A DNA stretch of 21,713 nucleotides from Treponema sp. UBA1793 (GTDB lineage Bacteria > Spirochaetota > Spirochaetia > Treponematales > Treponemataceae), in NCBI GenBank assembly GCA_002314445.1, contig DCFX01000073.1, positions 1 to 21,713 on the forward strand, given 5' to 3'. A program made the position numbers and the translations under genes. Below are positions 1-7,235 of the stretch, one piece after another. Within the stretch, counting starts at the first letter, position 1. Each line of letters starts with the position of its first letter. The notes under the pieces were generated by a model. That model had not been told where the DNA came from. It saw only the letters and a list, made by a program, of their open reading frames with translations, and made no database searches.

Positions 1-358
1 TGTATCTGTTGCAGGCAATAGGAATATTATGCACCCTGCACTGGCGCAGCAGCATCTGTATGTCAGCTTCGTGCGGCTGCGGATTCAGATCGTCGATGAG
101 AAAAACCGCAAGGTCTATCTGCTTCTGGACTACCAGAGCGGCAATTTCCGCATCTCCTCCAAGCGGCCCTGAGTGCATACAGGTAATATCGGCATGCACT
201 CCCTTTTCTTCGAATGCCTTTCTGATAAGTCCGCCAGTTGTACCGGTACAGATCAGTTTGTGCTTTGCAAGCATTGTCGCGTTATACACTGCCCATTCAA
301 CAATTTCCATCTTGCGGTTGTCGTGGGCGACAAGTGCGATTTTCAATATTCTCTGCAT
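1..358 (-). CDS. mgsA: Methylglyoxal synthase, 3' end cut by window edge
   Basis: Cytoplasmic lyase that converts dihydroxyacetone phosphate to methylglyoxal, a glycolytic bypass used under phosphate limitation. The reverse strand from 358 reads MQRILKIALVAHDNRKMEIV, followed by CTGTTGG (phosphate-binding loop), SGPLGGDAEIAALV with the catalytic Asp region, and DDLNPQPHEADIQMLLRQ, which matches the family's D(P/L)xxxPHexDvxaLlR block. It reads on to HNIPIACNRY, where the window ends. About 119 codons are visible. The full protein is usually about 130-150 aa, so only the C-terminal tail is missing. The start at 358 is supported by GGGAG about 11 nt upstream on the minus strand. Identification is by motif and is firm. 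Confidence 0.93.
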   Translation of the reverse strand, partial: MQRILKIALVAHDNRKMEIVEWAVYNATMLAKHKLICTGTTGGLIRKAFEEKGVHADITCMHSGPLGGDAEIAALVVQKQIDLAVFLIDDLNPQPHEADIQMLLRQCRVHNIPIACNRY

Positions 359-396
359 ATACTTCGTTTCTCCCGTATATTGATATACAATGCATT

Positions 397-663
397 AAGT
401 CAGTAACAGCGGCACTTTGTCAAGAACCTGAGCAGTACCCCGATGCGGTGAAGGAGCAAATCTGTACCGGCTGCAATTTGTGTGTTTCCGCATGTCCTGT
501 CCATGCGCTTGATGCGGATGAAATAAAACAGGATATGTGCTGGAACTATGCATTTGGAGACGATCCGGAAAAAAAGAACTGGCGGATTTCATGTCACCGG
601 TGCTGGGACAGCTGCCCGTACAATCTTGGTACTGAAAACAGTATATTCAAACGGGAAACATAA
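397..663 (+). pseudogene. 3' remnant of a double [4Fe-4S] cluster protein
   Basis: The frame encodes CTGCNLCVSACP (about 466-499), a classic CxxCxxCxxxCP ferredoxin motif. A second cysteine set follows: a lone C in CWNYAFGDDPEKK and then SCHRCWDSCPYNLG. This layout resembles the C-terminal double-cluster domain of epoxyqueuosine-reductase-like and related iron-sulfur proteins. No ATG/GTG/TTG with a ribosome site precedes the conserved part. The only in-frame candidate is a GTG near 448 without Shine-Dalgarno. Extending the frame further left runs antisense through mgsA. I infer that the N-terminal catalytic part was lost by deletion or rearrangement and that this piece is no longer a functional gene. 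A very small ferredoxin starting at the GTG is the alternative. Confidence 0.6.
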
Positions 664-727
664 GAACGGCAGGCCGCAGTTTTGTTTCTGAAACGGGACG
701 TTACAAAACTTCTGTAAATCCTGCACG

Positions 728-1528
728 TTAATAAGTCTTTTCCGCAATGAACGTTCCTGACTTTTTTGAAATATGTATTCGTCCTTTTTTATTAATAATT
801 TCCTGTATGTATTCCCGGAAGTCATGCACTTTGTTTTCTTCCAGAACGGTTATACCGGGATACATACTATTGCACGAAACGACGTAATTTACGAAGTCGT
901 CTGGATCCGTAACTTCAAGGGCGTCTTCGTATTCACGTATCTGAACCTTTTTGAAATATTTTTTCAACTGCTCCAGTCCATTGTCCAGCGAAAAACGGGC
1001 GATAACGTTGTTGTTTATTTTATTAAAATTGTCGTTTCCGGTGAAGGTGCCGACAATTTCCCTCAGCTCGTGCATATTTGTCTCACTTACCGTTGAGGCA
1101 TAGAAACATCCGTTCTGCTGCAGGAGATTGCATACCGTTTCCAGCGCGCGGGAAACGTCAGGCACATGATACAGAACATGATTCGCTATGCAGGCAGAGT
1201 ACAACGCTCCGCCTGTTTCGAAGGTGTCTAAATCTGCTGTTTCAAATTTTATGGAACAGGAGACAGTTTTCAGCCTTTCTTTTGCAGATAGAACCATCCC
1301 TTCTGAACGGTCAGTAAGAAGAATTTTCCAGTTCTTCTTTATTTTTTCTTTGTTATGAAACCAGAGTTCTCCCGTTCCGCAGCCGAATTCTATAATGTCC
1401 GCTGCTTCGGGAAATGTATACTGGTCAAACAGCCATTTATGCCACGGATACGTATTCGTTCCGTATTTTGCGTGTAGTAATGATCTTGCGTTAAGATTTT
1501 GAGGCGTCTTATATTGTACGTTTTCCAT
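728..1528 (-). CDS. Class I SAM-dependent methyltransferase
   Basis: 266 aa, soluble. Motif I for S-adenosylmethionine binding is IIEFGCGTGELW at about residues 45-56. The acidic end of strand 2 is LLTDRSEGM (70-78), and the motif around 115-145 (NHVLYHVPDVSRALETVCNLL) fits the methyltransf_11/25 type Rossmann fold. The C-terminal third (about 165-266) should form the substrate cap. The substrate cannot be read from the sequence. The start at 1528 has GAGGG 8-12 nt upstream. The gene lies 37 bp downstream of pirin on the same strand, so the two are probably co-transcribed. An inverted repeat AGTTTTGT/ACAAAACT at 678-685/703-710 lies just past its stop and could be a weak terminator. Confidence 0.85.
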   Translation of the reverse strand: MENVQYKTPQNLNARSLLHAKYGTNTYPWHKWLFDQYTFPEAADIIEFGCGTGELWFHNKEKIKKNWKILLTDRSEGMVLSAKERLKTVSCSIKFETADLDTFETGGALYSACIANHVLYHVPDVSRALETVCNLLQQNGCFYASTVSETNMHELREIVGTFTGNDNFNKINNNVIARFSLDNGLEQLKKYFKKVQIREYEDALEVTDPDDFVNYVVSCNSMYPGITVLEENKVHDFREYIQEIINKKGRIHISKKSGTFIAEKTY

Positions 1529-1565
1529 ATTTCCCTCGTGAAACTTGATTAGTATGCATCGAAAA

Positions 1566-2450
1566 TCAGTCAGCTTTTGATTTTACGAAAGAACCGTCTT
1601 CGAGTTCCCGGAATGCCGTCTCCAGTTCTTCATCCGTGTTCATGACAATCGGCCCGTACCATGCAATGCGCTCTTTTATGGGCATGCCTGACATCATAAG
1701 GAACCGTACAGGATGTTCTTTTGTCCGTATTTTTATATCATCTCCGTCTTCAAACAGGATAAGATTTCTGTTCTGAACTTTTTCTTCCCTGGCGTTCCCG
1801 TTTTCCGCTGAGCCTGTTTCAATGTATGCTTCGCCGTCAAACACATAAAAGATGACAGTCGTACCTTTTTTTGTTTTCTGTATAACGTCTTTTTCAGGAG
1901 GAATACTGATGTCATAGTATTCGGGAGAGGTAACGACGTCTGTCACCGGTCCGGTAATCCCTTCGTATGTCCCTGCTATTACTTTTACGACAGTCCCGTC
2001 ATCCTTTGTTACCCCGGGAATGTCTGCAGCCGTAAAACCCCGGTACCGGGGAGGCATCATTTTGTCTTTTGCCGGCAGGTTCGCCCATAACTGGAAACCG
2101 TACATTGCACCGTCAGAACTGCCTTCGGGCATTTCCTGATGATAGATGCCGCTCCCGGCAGTCATCCACTGAATGTCGCCGGCTCCGATAGTTCCCTTGT
2201 TTCTCAGGCTGTCTTCATGAGTCACGTTTCCCTTGAGCACGTATGTAATCGTCTCGATTCCACGGTGCGGATGCCAGGGAAAGCCCTTTATATAATCAGA
2301 CGGAGTATCAGATCTGAAATCGTCGAGCAGAAGGAACGGATCGTACTGGTACGGATCGTCGAATCCTATAGCCCTCTGAAGATGAACTCCGGCACCCTCG
2401 ATAACCGGATGAGCCTTTATGATTTTCCGAATGTTTCTGTATGACGGCAT
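1566..2450 (-). CDS. Pirin family bicupin protein
   Basis: 294 aa, cytoplasmic. Pirins are two-domain cupins that bind one metal; some act as quercetin dioxygenases, others as redox or transcription cofactors. The N-terminal cupin carries FPWHPHRGIETITYVLKG (residues 57-74) and GSGIYHQEMPE (99-109). This gives the expected four metal ligands: His60, His62, His104 and Glu106. The C-terminal cupin covers about 165-260. Length is normal for the longer bacterial pirins. The start at 2450 is backed by AAGGAGG 10 nt upstream. It is divergent from the VTT membrane protein across a 120-bp gap and probably leads a two-gene unit with the methyltransferase downstream. Confidence 0.92.
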   Translation of the reverse strand: MPSYRNIRKIIKAHPVIEGAGVHLQRAIGFDDPYQYDPFLLLDDFRSDTPSDYIKGFPWHPHRGIETITYVLKGNVTHEDSLRNKGTIGAGDIQWMTAGSGIYHQEMPEGSSDGAMYGFQLWANLPAKDKMMPPRYRGFTAADIPGVTKDDGTVVKVIAGTYEGITGPVTDVVTSPEYYDISIPPEKDVIQKTKKGTTVIFYVFDGEAYIETGSAENGNAREEKVQNRNLILFEDGDDIKIRTKEHPVRFLMMSGMPIKERIAWYGPIVMNTDEELETAFRELEDGSFVKSKAD

Positions 2451-2529
2451 CTGTATTGCCTCCTTATTTCTGACTGTTTATTATAACACGTATCTTCTTG
2501 CAGACCATTGTTTTTGCAGGATTAAATTT

Positions 2530-2558
2530 TTGTACTTTATCCGTATTTTTGTTATTAT
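2530..2558 (+). promoter_or_regulatory. Promoter of the VTT membrane protein gene
   Basis: TTGTAC at 2530-2535 and TATTAT at 2553-2558 are separated by exactly 17 nt. Initiation would fall about 2564-2566, only 5-7 nt before the ATG at 2571, so the transcript would have almost no leader. No Shine-Dalgarno is visible before the ATG, which fits this. Confidence 0.5.
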
Positions 2559-2570
2559 TGTAGTAATCAG

Positions 2571-3281
2571 ATGAAGAAAAACGAATATTTGAAACCGGTT
2601 ATAGAAATAATCGTATTTTTTGCCATAACGGCGATTGTCACTGTTGCCGCATATCCGTATATAAAACGGCTGGCGGATCCCGCAGAACGGGAAAAATTTG
2701 CAGCATGGATATCTTCAAGCGGGGCAGGCGGCTGGTTTGTTATTTTCGGCCTGGAGATACTTCAGATTATTGCAGCTTTTATTCCCGGAGGACCTGTTGA
2801 AATTCTGTCAGGTGTGCTTTACGGCGGTTTTGGAGGACTCTTTACCTGTCTGGCCGGTTGTATAACCGCATCTTTTATCGTTTTTACTCTGTCAAAAAAA
2901 GCCGGCGCTCCCATTGTGGAAAAACTTTTTAACAGGAAAGAAAGGGAGAAATTTGCTTTTTTGAGTGATTCCCGTAAGCTTGAAACTGTCGTATTCATTC
3001 TTTTTCTCATCCCGGGCATGCCGAAAGATATGCTCACGTACATTGCAGGAACAACCCCCATAAAAGTATCGCACTTTATGCTTATTTCAACGGTTGCCCG
3101 TATTCCGGCTCTTGCGCTGTCGACTTTTGTCGGCTCGACAGTCAGGCAGGGGGAATGGAAAACAGCTGCGGTCATTTTTGCCGTAACCGCAGTTACCGGC
3201 ATACTCGGTATTCTGTACAGGGACAAGCTGATAAATTTCAGCAGAACAATCGGAAAGAAAATAAAACATCAGGATTCATGA
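2571..3281 (+). CDS. VTT-domain (TVP38/TMEM64, DedA-like) membrane protein
   Basis: 236 aa integral membrane protein. The SNARE-associated/VTT core is visible as FIPGGPVEILSGVLYGGFGG (residues 70-89), followed by the second re-entrant block with FLIPGMPKDMLTYIAGTTPI (145-164). This is the F(x)P(x)xxE and PG(x)xxDxxxY pattern of the TVP38/TMEM64 branch. Membrane segments are about 8-28, 54-72, 88-107, 138-150, 168-188 and 198-215, and the tail is basic. Members are thought to move or scramble lipids or undecaprenyl phosphate, but the role here is unknown. The start at 2571 is fixed by the upstream promoter; there is no Shine-Dalgarno. It is transcribed alone. Confidence 0.88.
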   Translation: MKKNEYLKPVIEIIVFFAITAIVTVAAYPYIKRLADPAEREKFAAWISSSGAGGWFVIFGLEILQIIAAFIPGGPVEILSGVLYGGFGGLFTCLAGCITASFIVFTLSKKAGAPIVEKLFNRKEREKFAFLSDSRKLETVVFILFLIPGMPKDMLTYIAGTTPIKVSHFMLISTVARIPALALSTFVGSTVRQGEWKTAAVIFAVTAVTGILGILYRDKLINFSRTIGKKIKHQDS

Positions 3282-3608
3282 TTTGTACCTGCCGGAAAAG
3301 AATGTGTTATATAAGCATCTGATTTAGATCAGAATGGTAGCCTTTCGAATTGCTGTGATTAAAACTCTAATTTCTCTTCTGATACTGTTATTTAAAAATG
3401 TATAAACAGTGCCGCCCGAAAATGTTGTACCATATACATGATTATTTTGTAAAAAAGAATTATGTATTGCAATAAATGTCTTTTCTGCTGTTTTATGTGT
3501 TATATTATCAGCAGGGATTATTTTCGAATTAATAATGTGCATGCTGTCTATGAAATGACAAATTAATAAAAATTAATCTGCTGATGCAGCTTTGCGTTAA
3601 ATTGCCGG

Positions 3609-3634
3609 AAAAACAAAGCGTTTGCTTTGTTTTT
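3609..3634. terminator. Perfect 11-bp hairpin, possible intrinsic terminator
   Basis: AAAAACAAAGC, loop GTTT, then GCTTTGTTTTT forms an 11-bp perfect stem that ends in a T run on both strands. It lies 330 bp after the VTT gene, so it could end that transcript or simply be a bidirectional terminator in the gap. The stem has few G-C pairs and is only moderately stable. Confidence 0.45.
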
Positions 3635-3720
3635 CTCTCATTTCTCCTGTATCTCTCATTTCTCTGATTTCTCCTTTTTTCGTTTCTTGACAGAAAAACA
3701 TTTAGGTGTAATTATTTTAG

Positions 3721-3972
3721 ATAACTCAGACACGGGGATGTCTGCAAAGATATCCTTGGAATTATCGGACAATCTGCCTGTCAGAGGACAGCAGTGCGGC
3801 GCAGGAGCCTGAGCTGAGTATCATTACGGTACTGAAGGCGTATGAGATGCTTGAAGGAGAGGAGGAGTTGAACTGTACAGGAAAGAACCTTCAGATAAAT
3901 TATTATTCACTGCGGAGGCATCCGCGGATTCTGAATATAAATAACAATAATAAACAGGTGCATGTAAGTTAG
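3721..3972 (+). pseudogene. Possible gene remnant, unrecognised
   Basis: An open frame without an ATG/GTG/TTG start runs from a TAG at 3718 to a TAG at 3970. Its middle (about 3799-3900) reads AQEPELSIITVLKAYEMLEG and onward in an acidic, helical, protein-like way. The ends look non-coding (poly-Asn, low complexity). I do not recognise a family. It may be the tail of a lost gene or chance. Confidence 0.25.
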
Positions 3973-4001
3973 GTGTATTAGCTTTTTCAGGAGATGTATG
4001 T

Positions 4002-5615
4002 ATGAGTAAATCAATGAGGCGGAATCGTTTTGCGATTCTCTTGGTTTCTGTTTGTTTTGCTCTGGTGGGCGGAATTGCTTTCGCTAAAACCAGTCCGGAG
4101 CTGGTCAAGCAGGAAGATGGTTTTTATTATGGTTTCGGTAAGGGTGCAACAGCTGAGGAAGCCTCGCTCGATGCGAAACGAGACCTTGTGTCGAGCGCTT
4201 TGACTGCAACCTTGAGAGCCGTTGATGCGAAAGCTTCCCGTGTCACTGCAAGCGATGAATCTGTAAAGGCCCGGCTGGGAGATATTAAACCTTATGCAGA
4301 GGCAAAAAAAGGGTCTTCTCCGGCGGTTACCTACCGGATTAAGATTACAGACTGGGACAAAAAAGAGAAAGTTTATGCCGACACGCTGCGTGCCGGCCTG
4401 GCTGCCCGCGTTGACGCTCTTCCGGGCAAACTCAATTTCTCCGACAAAATGACGGAGGCACTTGCTGTTCTCGCTGCGCTTGACGATGCCGGCGAAACAG
4501 AGCTTCTGACGGCACAACCCGCCGGTACTGAACTCCTTTCCCGCAAAGTTGAGGCGATATGTGCAGATGCTTCAAAAGCGCTTGTTCTTACCCTTTCGGT
4601 CAAAGATGGTTTTATCAGCCCGGCTTCAAAGTTTTCGGTCAAGGCTGCTGATCCTTCCGGCAATCCGGTTTCCGGCTTTACTCTGGCTGTTACATGGGAA
4701 ACTCCGTCGCTCCCGACCGACGCCGCTGTGACGGATCCGACGCCGGTACTCGCGACAGTCAGGACTGATTCTCTGGGCAGCGCTGATATCGATTATCCTG
4801 TCTCTGACGATTACCGCAACAGACCGGTAACGCTTACCGTTACGACGGCTTTCTCATCGTCGGTTCCATCGTCGGCTGCACTCAAAAGACTGGACGCTGC
4901 AGATGCTGTTGATGCCTGTTATGTTCATTTTGACGATGTTAATAATGCATTTCCCTCTGTCAGTGTACCTGCCGGTGAATTCAACGCGGGTGCTGTAGCG
5001 CAGGATACCCGTGCCGGACGGAAAGAAGCAGCACGGGTTGTTACCACTGGTTCCTACGCAATCGACGTAGGTCCGGTCACGAATGCCCGTTACGCGGCCT
5101 TCCTTCATGCTACCCGCGCTGAATCCGTTCCCGAGTATTTCGATAATTCTGATTATAATCAGGGCAACCAGCCTGTCGTCGGTATAAGTGTGAAAGACGC
5201 CGAGGCTTATGCGGACTGGCTTTCTGCCCAGACCGGCAGCAAGTACCGCCTTCCGACCGAAGAAGAATGGGAAAAGGCCGCCCGCGCCGGAAAGGAAACG
5301 ATTTACCCCTGGGGTGACGACAGCCCGGCCGATTCAAAAAATGCGAATTATAAGGGCAACGGCAGCTTTGACACTCCTTCGCCCGCGGGAGCCTTTGAAA
5401 GCGGTAAAAATGACTGGGGTCTTGTAGATATGGCTGGCAATGTGTGGGAGTGGACATCATCCACTCATAGTGAGGATACCGCATCGACTCTTCGCGTCGT
5501 CAAAGGCGGATCCTGGATGGACGGTCCGACGGAACTGCGTATTTCGAATTTCCGCGACATTGACGGTGAGATGGGATATCCCGACGTCGGTTTCCGTCTT
5601 GTAAAGGAGGAATGA
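4002..5615 (+). CDS. Exported protein with SUMF1/formylglycine-enzyme-like domain
   Basis: 537 aa, first gene of the operon. Residues 1-28 form a Sec signal peptide (basic start, hydrophobic core, AFA|KT cleavage). Residues about 41-135 resemble an LPP20-like domain (YGFGKGATAEEASLDAKRDL). About 200-285 looks like an immunoglobulin-like beta domain (KFSVKAADPSGNPV). About 320-535 is an FGE-sulfatase/SUMF1 fold: VPAGEFNAG, PVTNARYAAFL, PVVGISVKDAEAYADWLS, YRLPTEEEWEKAAR, WGLVDMAGNVWEWTSS, VVKGGSWMD and DVGFRLV. True formylglycine-generating enzymes need a Cys pair after the GGS motif. Here that stretch has no cysteine (the only Cys are 18, 187 and 306), so it is probably a binding or structural paralogue. 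The start at 4002 has AGGAG 8 nt upstream. 174 bp separate it from the lipoprotein gene. Confidence 0.85.
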   Translation: MSKSMRRNRFAILLVSVCFALVGGIAFAKTSPELVKQEDGFYYGFGKGATAEEASLDAKRDLVSSALTATLRAVDAKASRVTASDESVKARLGDIKPYAEAKKGSSPAVTYRIKITDWDKKEKVYADTLRAGLAARVDALPGKLNFSDKMTEALAVLAALDDAGETELLTAQPAGTELLSRKVEAICADASKALVLTLSVKDGFISPASKFSVKAADPSGNPVSGFTLAVTWETPSLPTDAAVTDPTPVLATVRTDSLGSADIDYPVSDDYRNRPVTLTVTTAFSSSVPSSAALKRLDAADAVDACYVHFDDVNNAFPSVSVPAGEFNAGAVAQDTRAGRKEAARVVTTGSYAIDVGPVTNARYAAFLHATRAESVPEYFDNSDYNQGNQPVVGISVKDAEAYADWLSAQTGSKYRLPTEEEWEKAARAGKETIYPWGDDSPADSKNANYKGNGSFDTPSPAGAFESGKNDWGLVDMAGNVWEWTSSTHSEDTASTLRVVKGGSWMDGPTELRISNFRDIDGEMGYPDVGFRLVKEE

Positions 5616-5710
5616 TAAAAAGTATATGCAGTCGTCCGTCTGTTTTCTGATAAGAAATTATTGGAAACGCCGCTTGTGAGGCTGGCGGATCAGTGTACTT
5701 TTTATCACAG

Positions 5711-5782
5711 GCAGTTTCCGTATAGCGGAAACTGCGATCTGCGCCGTCCCGGCGCACCGCTAACGCGGAGTTTTTTAGGAGG
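5711..5782 (+). promoter_or_regulatory. Structured leader element E1 (three tandem hairpins ending at the RBS)
   Basis: Three adjacent perfect stems are visible. The first is GCAGTTTCCG/CGGAAACTGC (5711-5720/5726-5735), the second TGCGCCG/CGGCGCA (5740-5746/5750-5756), and the third CCGC/GCGG (5757-5760/5765-5768). Then come AG, six T (5771-5776) and AGGAGG (5777-5782), the Shine-Dalgarno of the lipoprotein gene. The same arrangement occurs on the minus strand before the ABC exporter gene (19223-19291), sharing the block from GGCGCACCG through AGTTTT. The GC stem plus T run could act as an intrinsic attenuator inside the operon. Alternatively the whole is a repeated palindromic element. No other gene-like signal exists in the 5616-5789 gap. 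Confidence 0.65.
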
Positions 5783-5789
5783 TTTCTGG

Positions 5790-7235
5790 ATGAAAAAATG
5801 TGGAATTATAATTCTGGCTGTATTGGCCGTTTTACTCGCGTCCTGCGCCACTACAGGCGGCGGTTCAGCCGATGACAATGCAATTGCCCGCGGTGTGAAA
5901 GCCTGGAACGAGAGGGAACCCGCTGCAGCAGCTGCGTATTGGAACGACATTGAAAATAAGGATGTAAATAAGAAATATCAGAATTACATCACCTTGTATG
6001 ACGCCGGAGTGGCAGCTCTCTCGGGCACCGACACAATCAAATCTTCCAACGAGTCCAAACTGCTTGCTGCCTGTAATACTGCGCTCGACAAATTTCTTGC
6101 ACTTGATCCGGCTCTCAAACTTCCGCCGGACATCTGTCAGAAAGGAGCTGTCCTTTCTGCCGGACGCATCAGTGCACTGCTCGCAGCGGAAAAGTTGCCG
6201 GCTGCAAAAAAATTGTATACCTCTGCATTGAAAGTGTACGGTGACAGCGATGAACTTGCTTTTGCCGGTAAGGAAATTGATATGGTCAGTTCCATTATCA
6301 CGAAGAAATCTGCGCTCAGCAGCCAGGCGGACAAGGCTCGTGCCGTTGATGCATTCGACGACAAAATAGCAGCCTTTGACGCAGCTCTTTCCTCTTATAC
6401 TGCTGCCGAAAACGAGATTGTTTCCGCTGTGAACAAGTCCGATGTTGCGAAAAGTGCCGGCGTTGCCGCCAATATCCGCAGCTTCAAAAAAGCTCATCAG
6501 GACCTTGCAATTGAGCGGGAGTCTGCTATCCGCGAGCGCGCCTATGACTATAAGGACCGCATCGGCGAAGAATTTGCCCGTACTCCGGAGCAGGGAAAGG
6601 ACGGTAAAATGTCGCTTGAAGAAATTCTCGCACACTATCAGTCCGTAAAGACAAACATTGATAAAATCTATCAGGAACTTCTCGATTTCGCCGCGCGTTA
6701 TCCCAACGACATTGGTAAGGATGTTCTGGACGATATCGGCAGTCAGAAACAGGATCTTGAAAACAAGATTGCCCAGGTGAACGCGGAAATCCGCACAGCA
6801 AAGGAAATTGCAAGCCGCGGCAAGGTTGTTATGCCGCTTATGATCGGACTCTTTAATGCAGCTCCCGGATCGACTGCCGAAAGCAAGAAGAGCCGTCCTG
6901 CGAAATTCAGCGCAACTGATGCTAAGAAAGATGAATACTGGTGGGGCATGGTTTCCATTCCCAAGAACCAGATGAACGACCTTGTAATTACGTTAAAGGA
7001 CAACCGCACTGTCCGCGTGTTCTCGGAAAATACAAAGAGCGGAAAACTGATTAAGAAAAATGATATGAAAGACCTTGTCAACCGCGGTTATAAGGTCGGT
7101 AATTCATGGCCTGTTCTGAATGCAGGCAGCCAGCTGACCAGTGACAAATATTTCTTTGAAGTTCAAAAAGGTAAGACTGAGGATTACGCAGGCGAAGTTG
7201 TCGTCTACAGTTCATTTATTGTGAGGATGCGTTAA
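5790..7235 (+). CDS. Lipoprotein, long helical, function unknown
   Basis: 481 aa. The signal MKKCGIIILAVLAVLLASC has a lipobox (LASC) with the acylated Cys at residue 19, so the protein is membrane-anchored. Much of 30-330 is alanine/lysine rich and probably alpha-helical (tetratricopeptide-like or coiled coil). The last 130 residues are less helical, with WWGMVSIPKNQ and a final VVVYSSFIVRMR strand. No enzyme motif is seen. The frame stays open upstream to 5661, but the ATG at 5790 has AGGAGG 7 nt upstream and begins the signal peptide, so it is the start. Its stop overlaps the next ATG by one base (TAATG), tying it to the transporter. It may be an accessory component that works with the substrate-binding protein or the SUMF1-like protein (inference). 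Confidence 0.75.
   Translation: MKKCGIIILAVLAVLLASCATTGGGSADDNAIARGVKAWNEREPAAAAAYWNDIENKDVNKKYQNYITLYDAGVAALSGTDTIKSSNESKLLAACNTALDKFLALDPALKLPPDICQKGAVLSAGRISALLAAEKLPAAKKLYTSALKVYGDSDELAFAGKEIDMVSSIITKKSALSSQADKARAVDAFDDKIAAFDAALSSYTAAENEIVSAVNKSDVAKSAGVAANIRSFKKAHQDLAIERESAIRERAYDYKDRIGEEFARTPEQGKDGKMSLEEILAHYQSVKTNIDKIYQELLDFAARYPNDIGKDVLDDIGSQKQDLENKIAQVNAEIRTAKEIASRGKVVMPLMIGLFNAAPGSTAESKKSRPAKFSATDAKKDEYWWGMVSIPKNQMNDLVITLKDNRTVRVFSENTKSGKLIKKNDMKDLVNRGYKVGNSWPVLNAGSQLTSDKYFFEVQKGKTEDYAGEVVVYSSFIVRMR

Larger units (their letters stand above)
3282..4001. other. 720-bp stretch without a convincing intact gene
   Basis: The left half is A+T rich and holds only a 72-codon reverse frame (3324-3542) with no motif or ribosome site. 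The middle holds a perfect hairpin (3609-3634) and a run of CTCATTTCTC-like pyrimidine repeats (3635-3682). The right half holds a possible decayed reading frame (3721-3972). The last bases carry the AGGAG (3989-3993) of the next gene. No clear promoter for the operon starting at 4002 could be fixed. Confidence 0.5.

Noticed and set aside
3324..3542. 72-codon reverse-strand ORF
   Set aside because: No ribosome site, no motif, A/T-rich low-complexity composition.
5661..5789. Longer N-terminus of the lipoprotein from a TTG
   Set aside because: It would be translated through the E1 hairpins and bury the signal peptide. AGGAGG and the ATG at 5790 fit much better.
5865..6635. 256-codon reverse ORF under the lipoprotein gene, and other long antisense frames at 10357-11121 and 11367-11873
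   Set aside because: Shadow frames of genuine genes with strong motifs on the opposite strand. Their translations show no family pattern.
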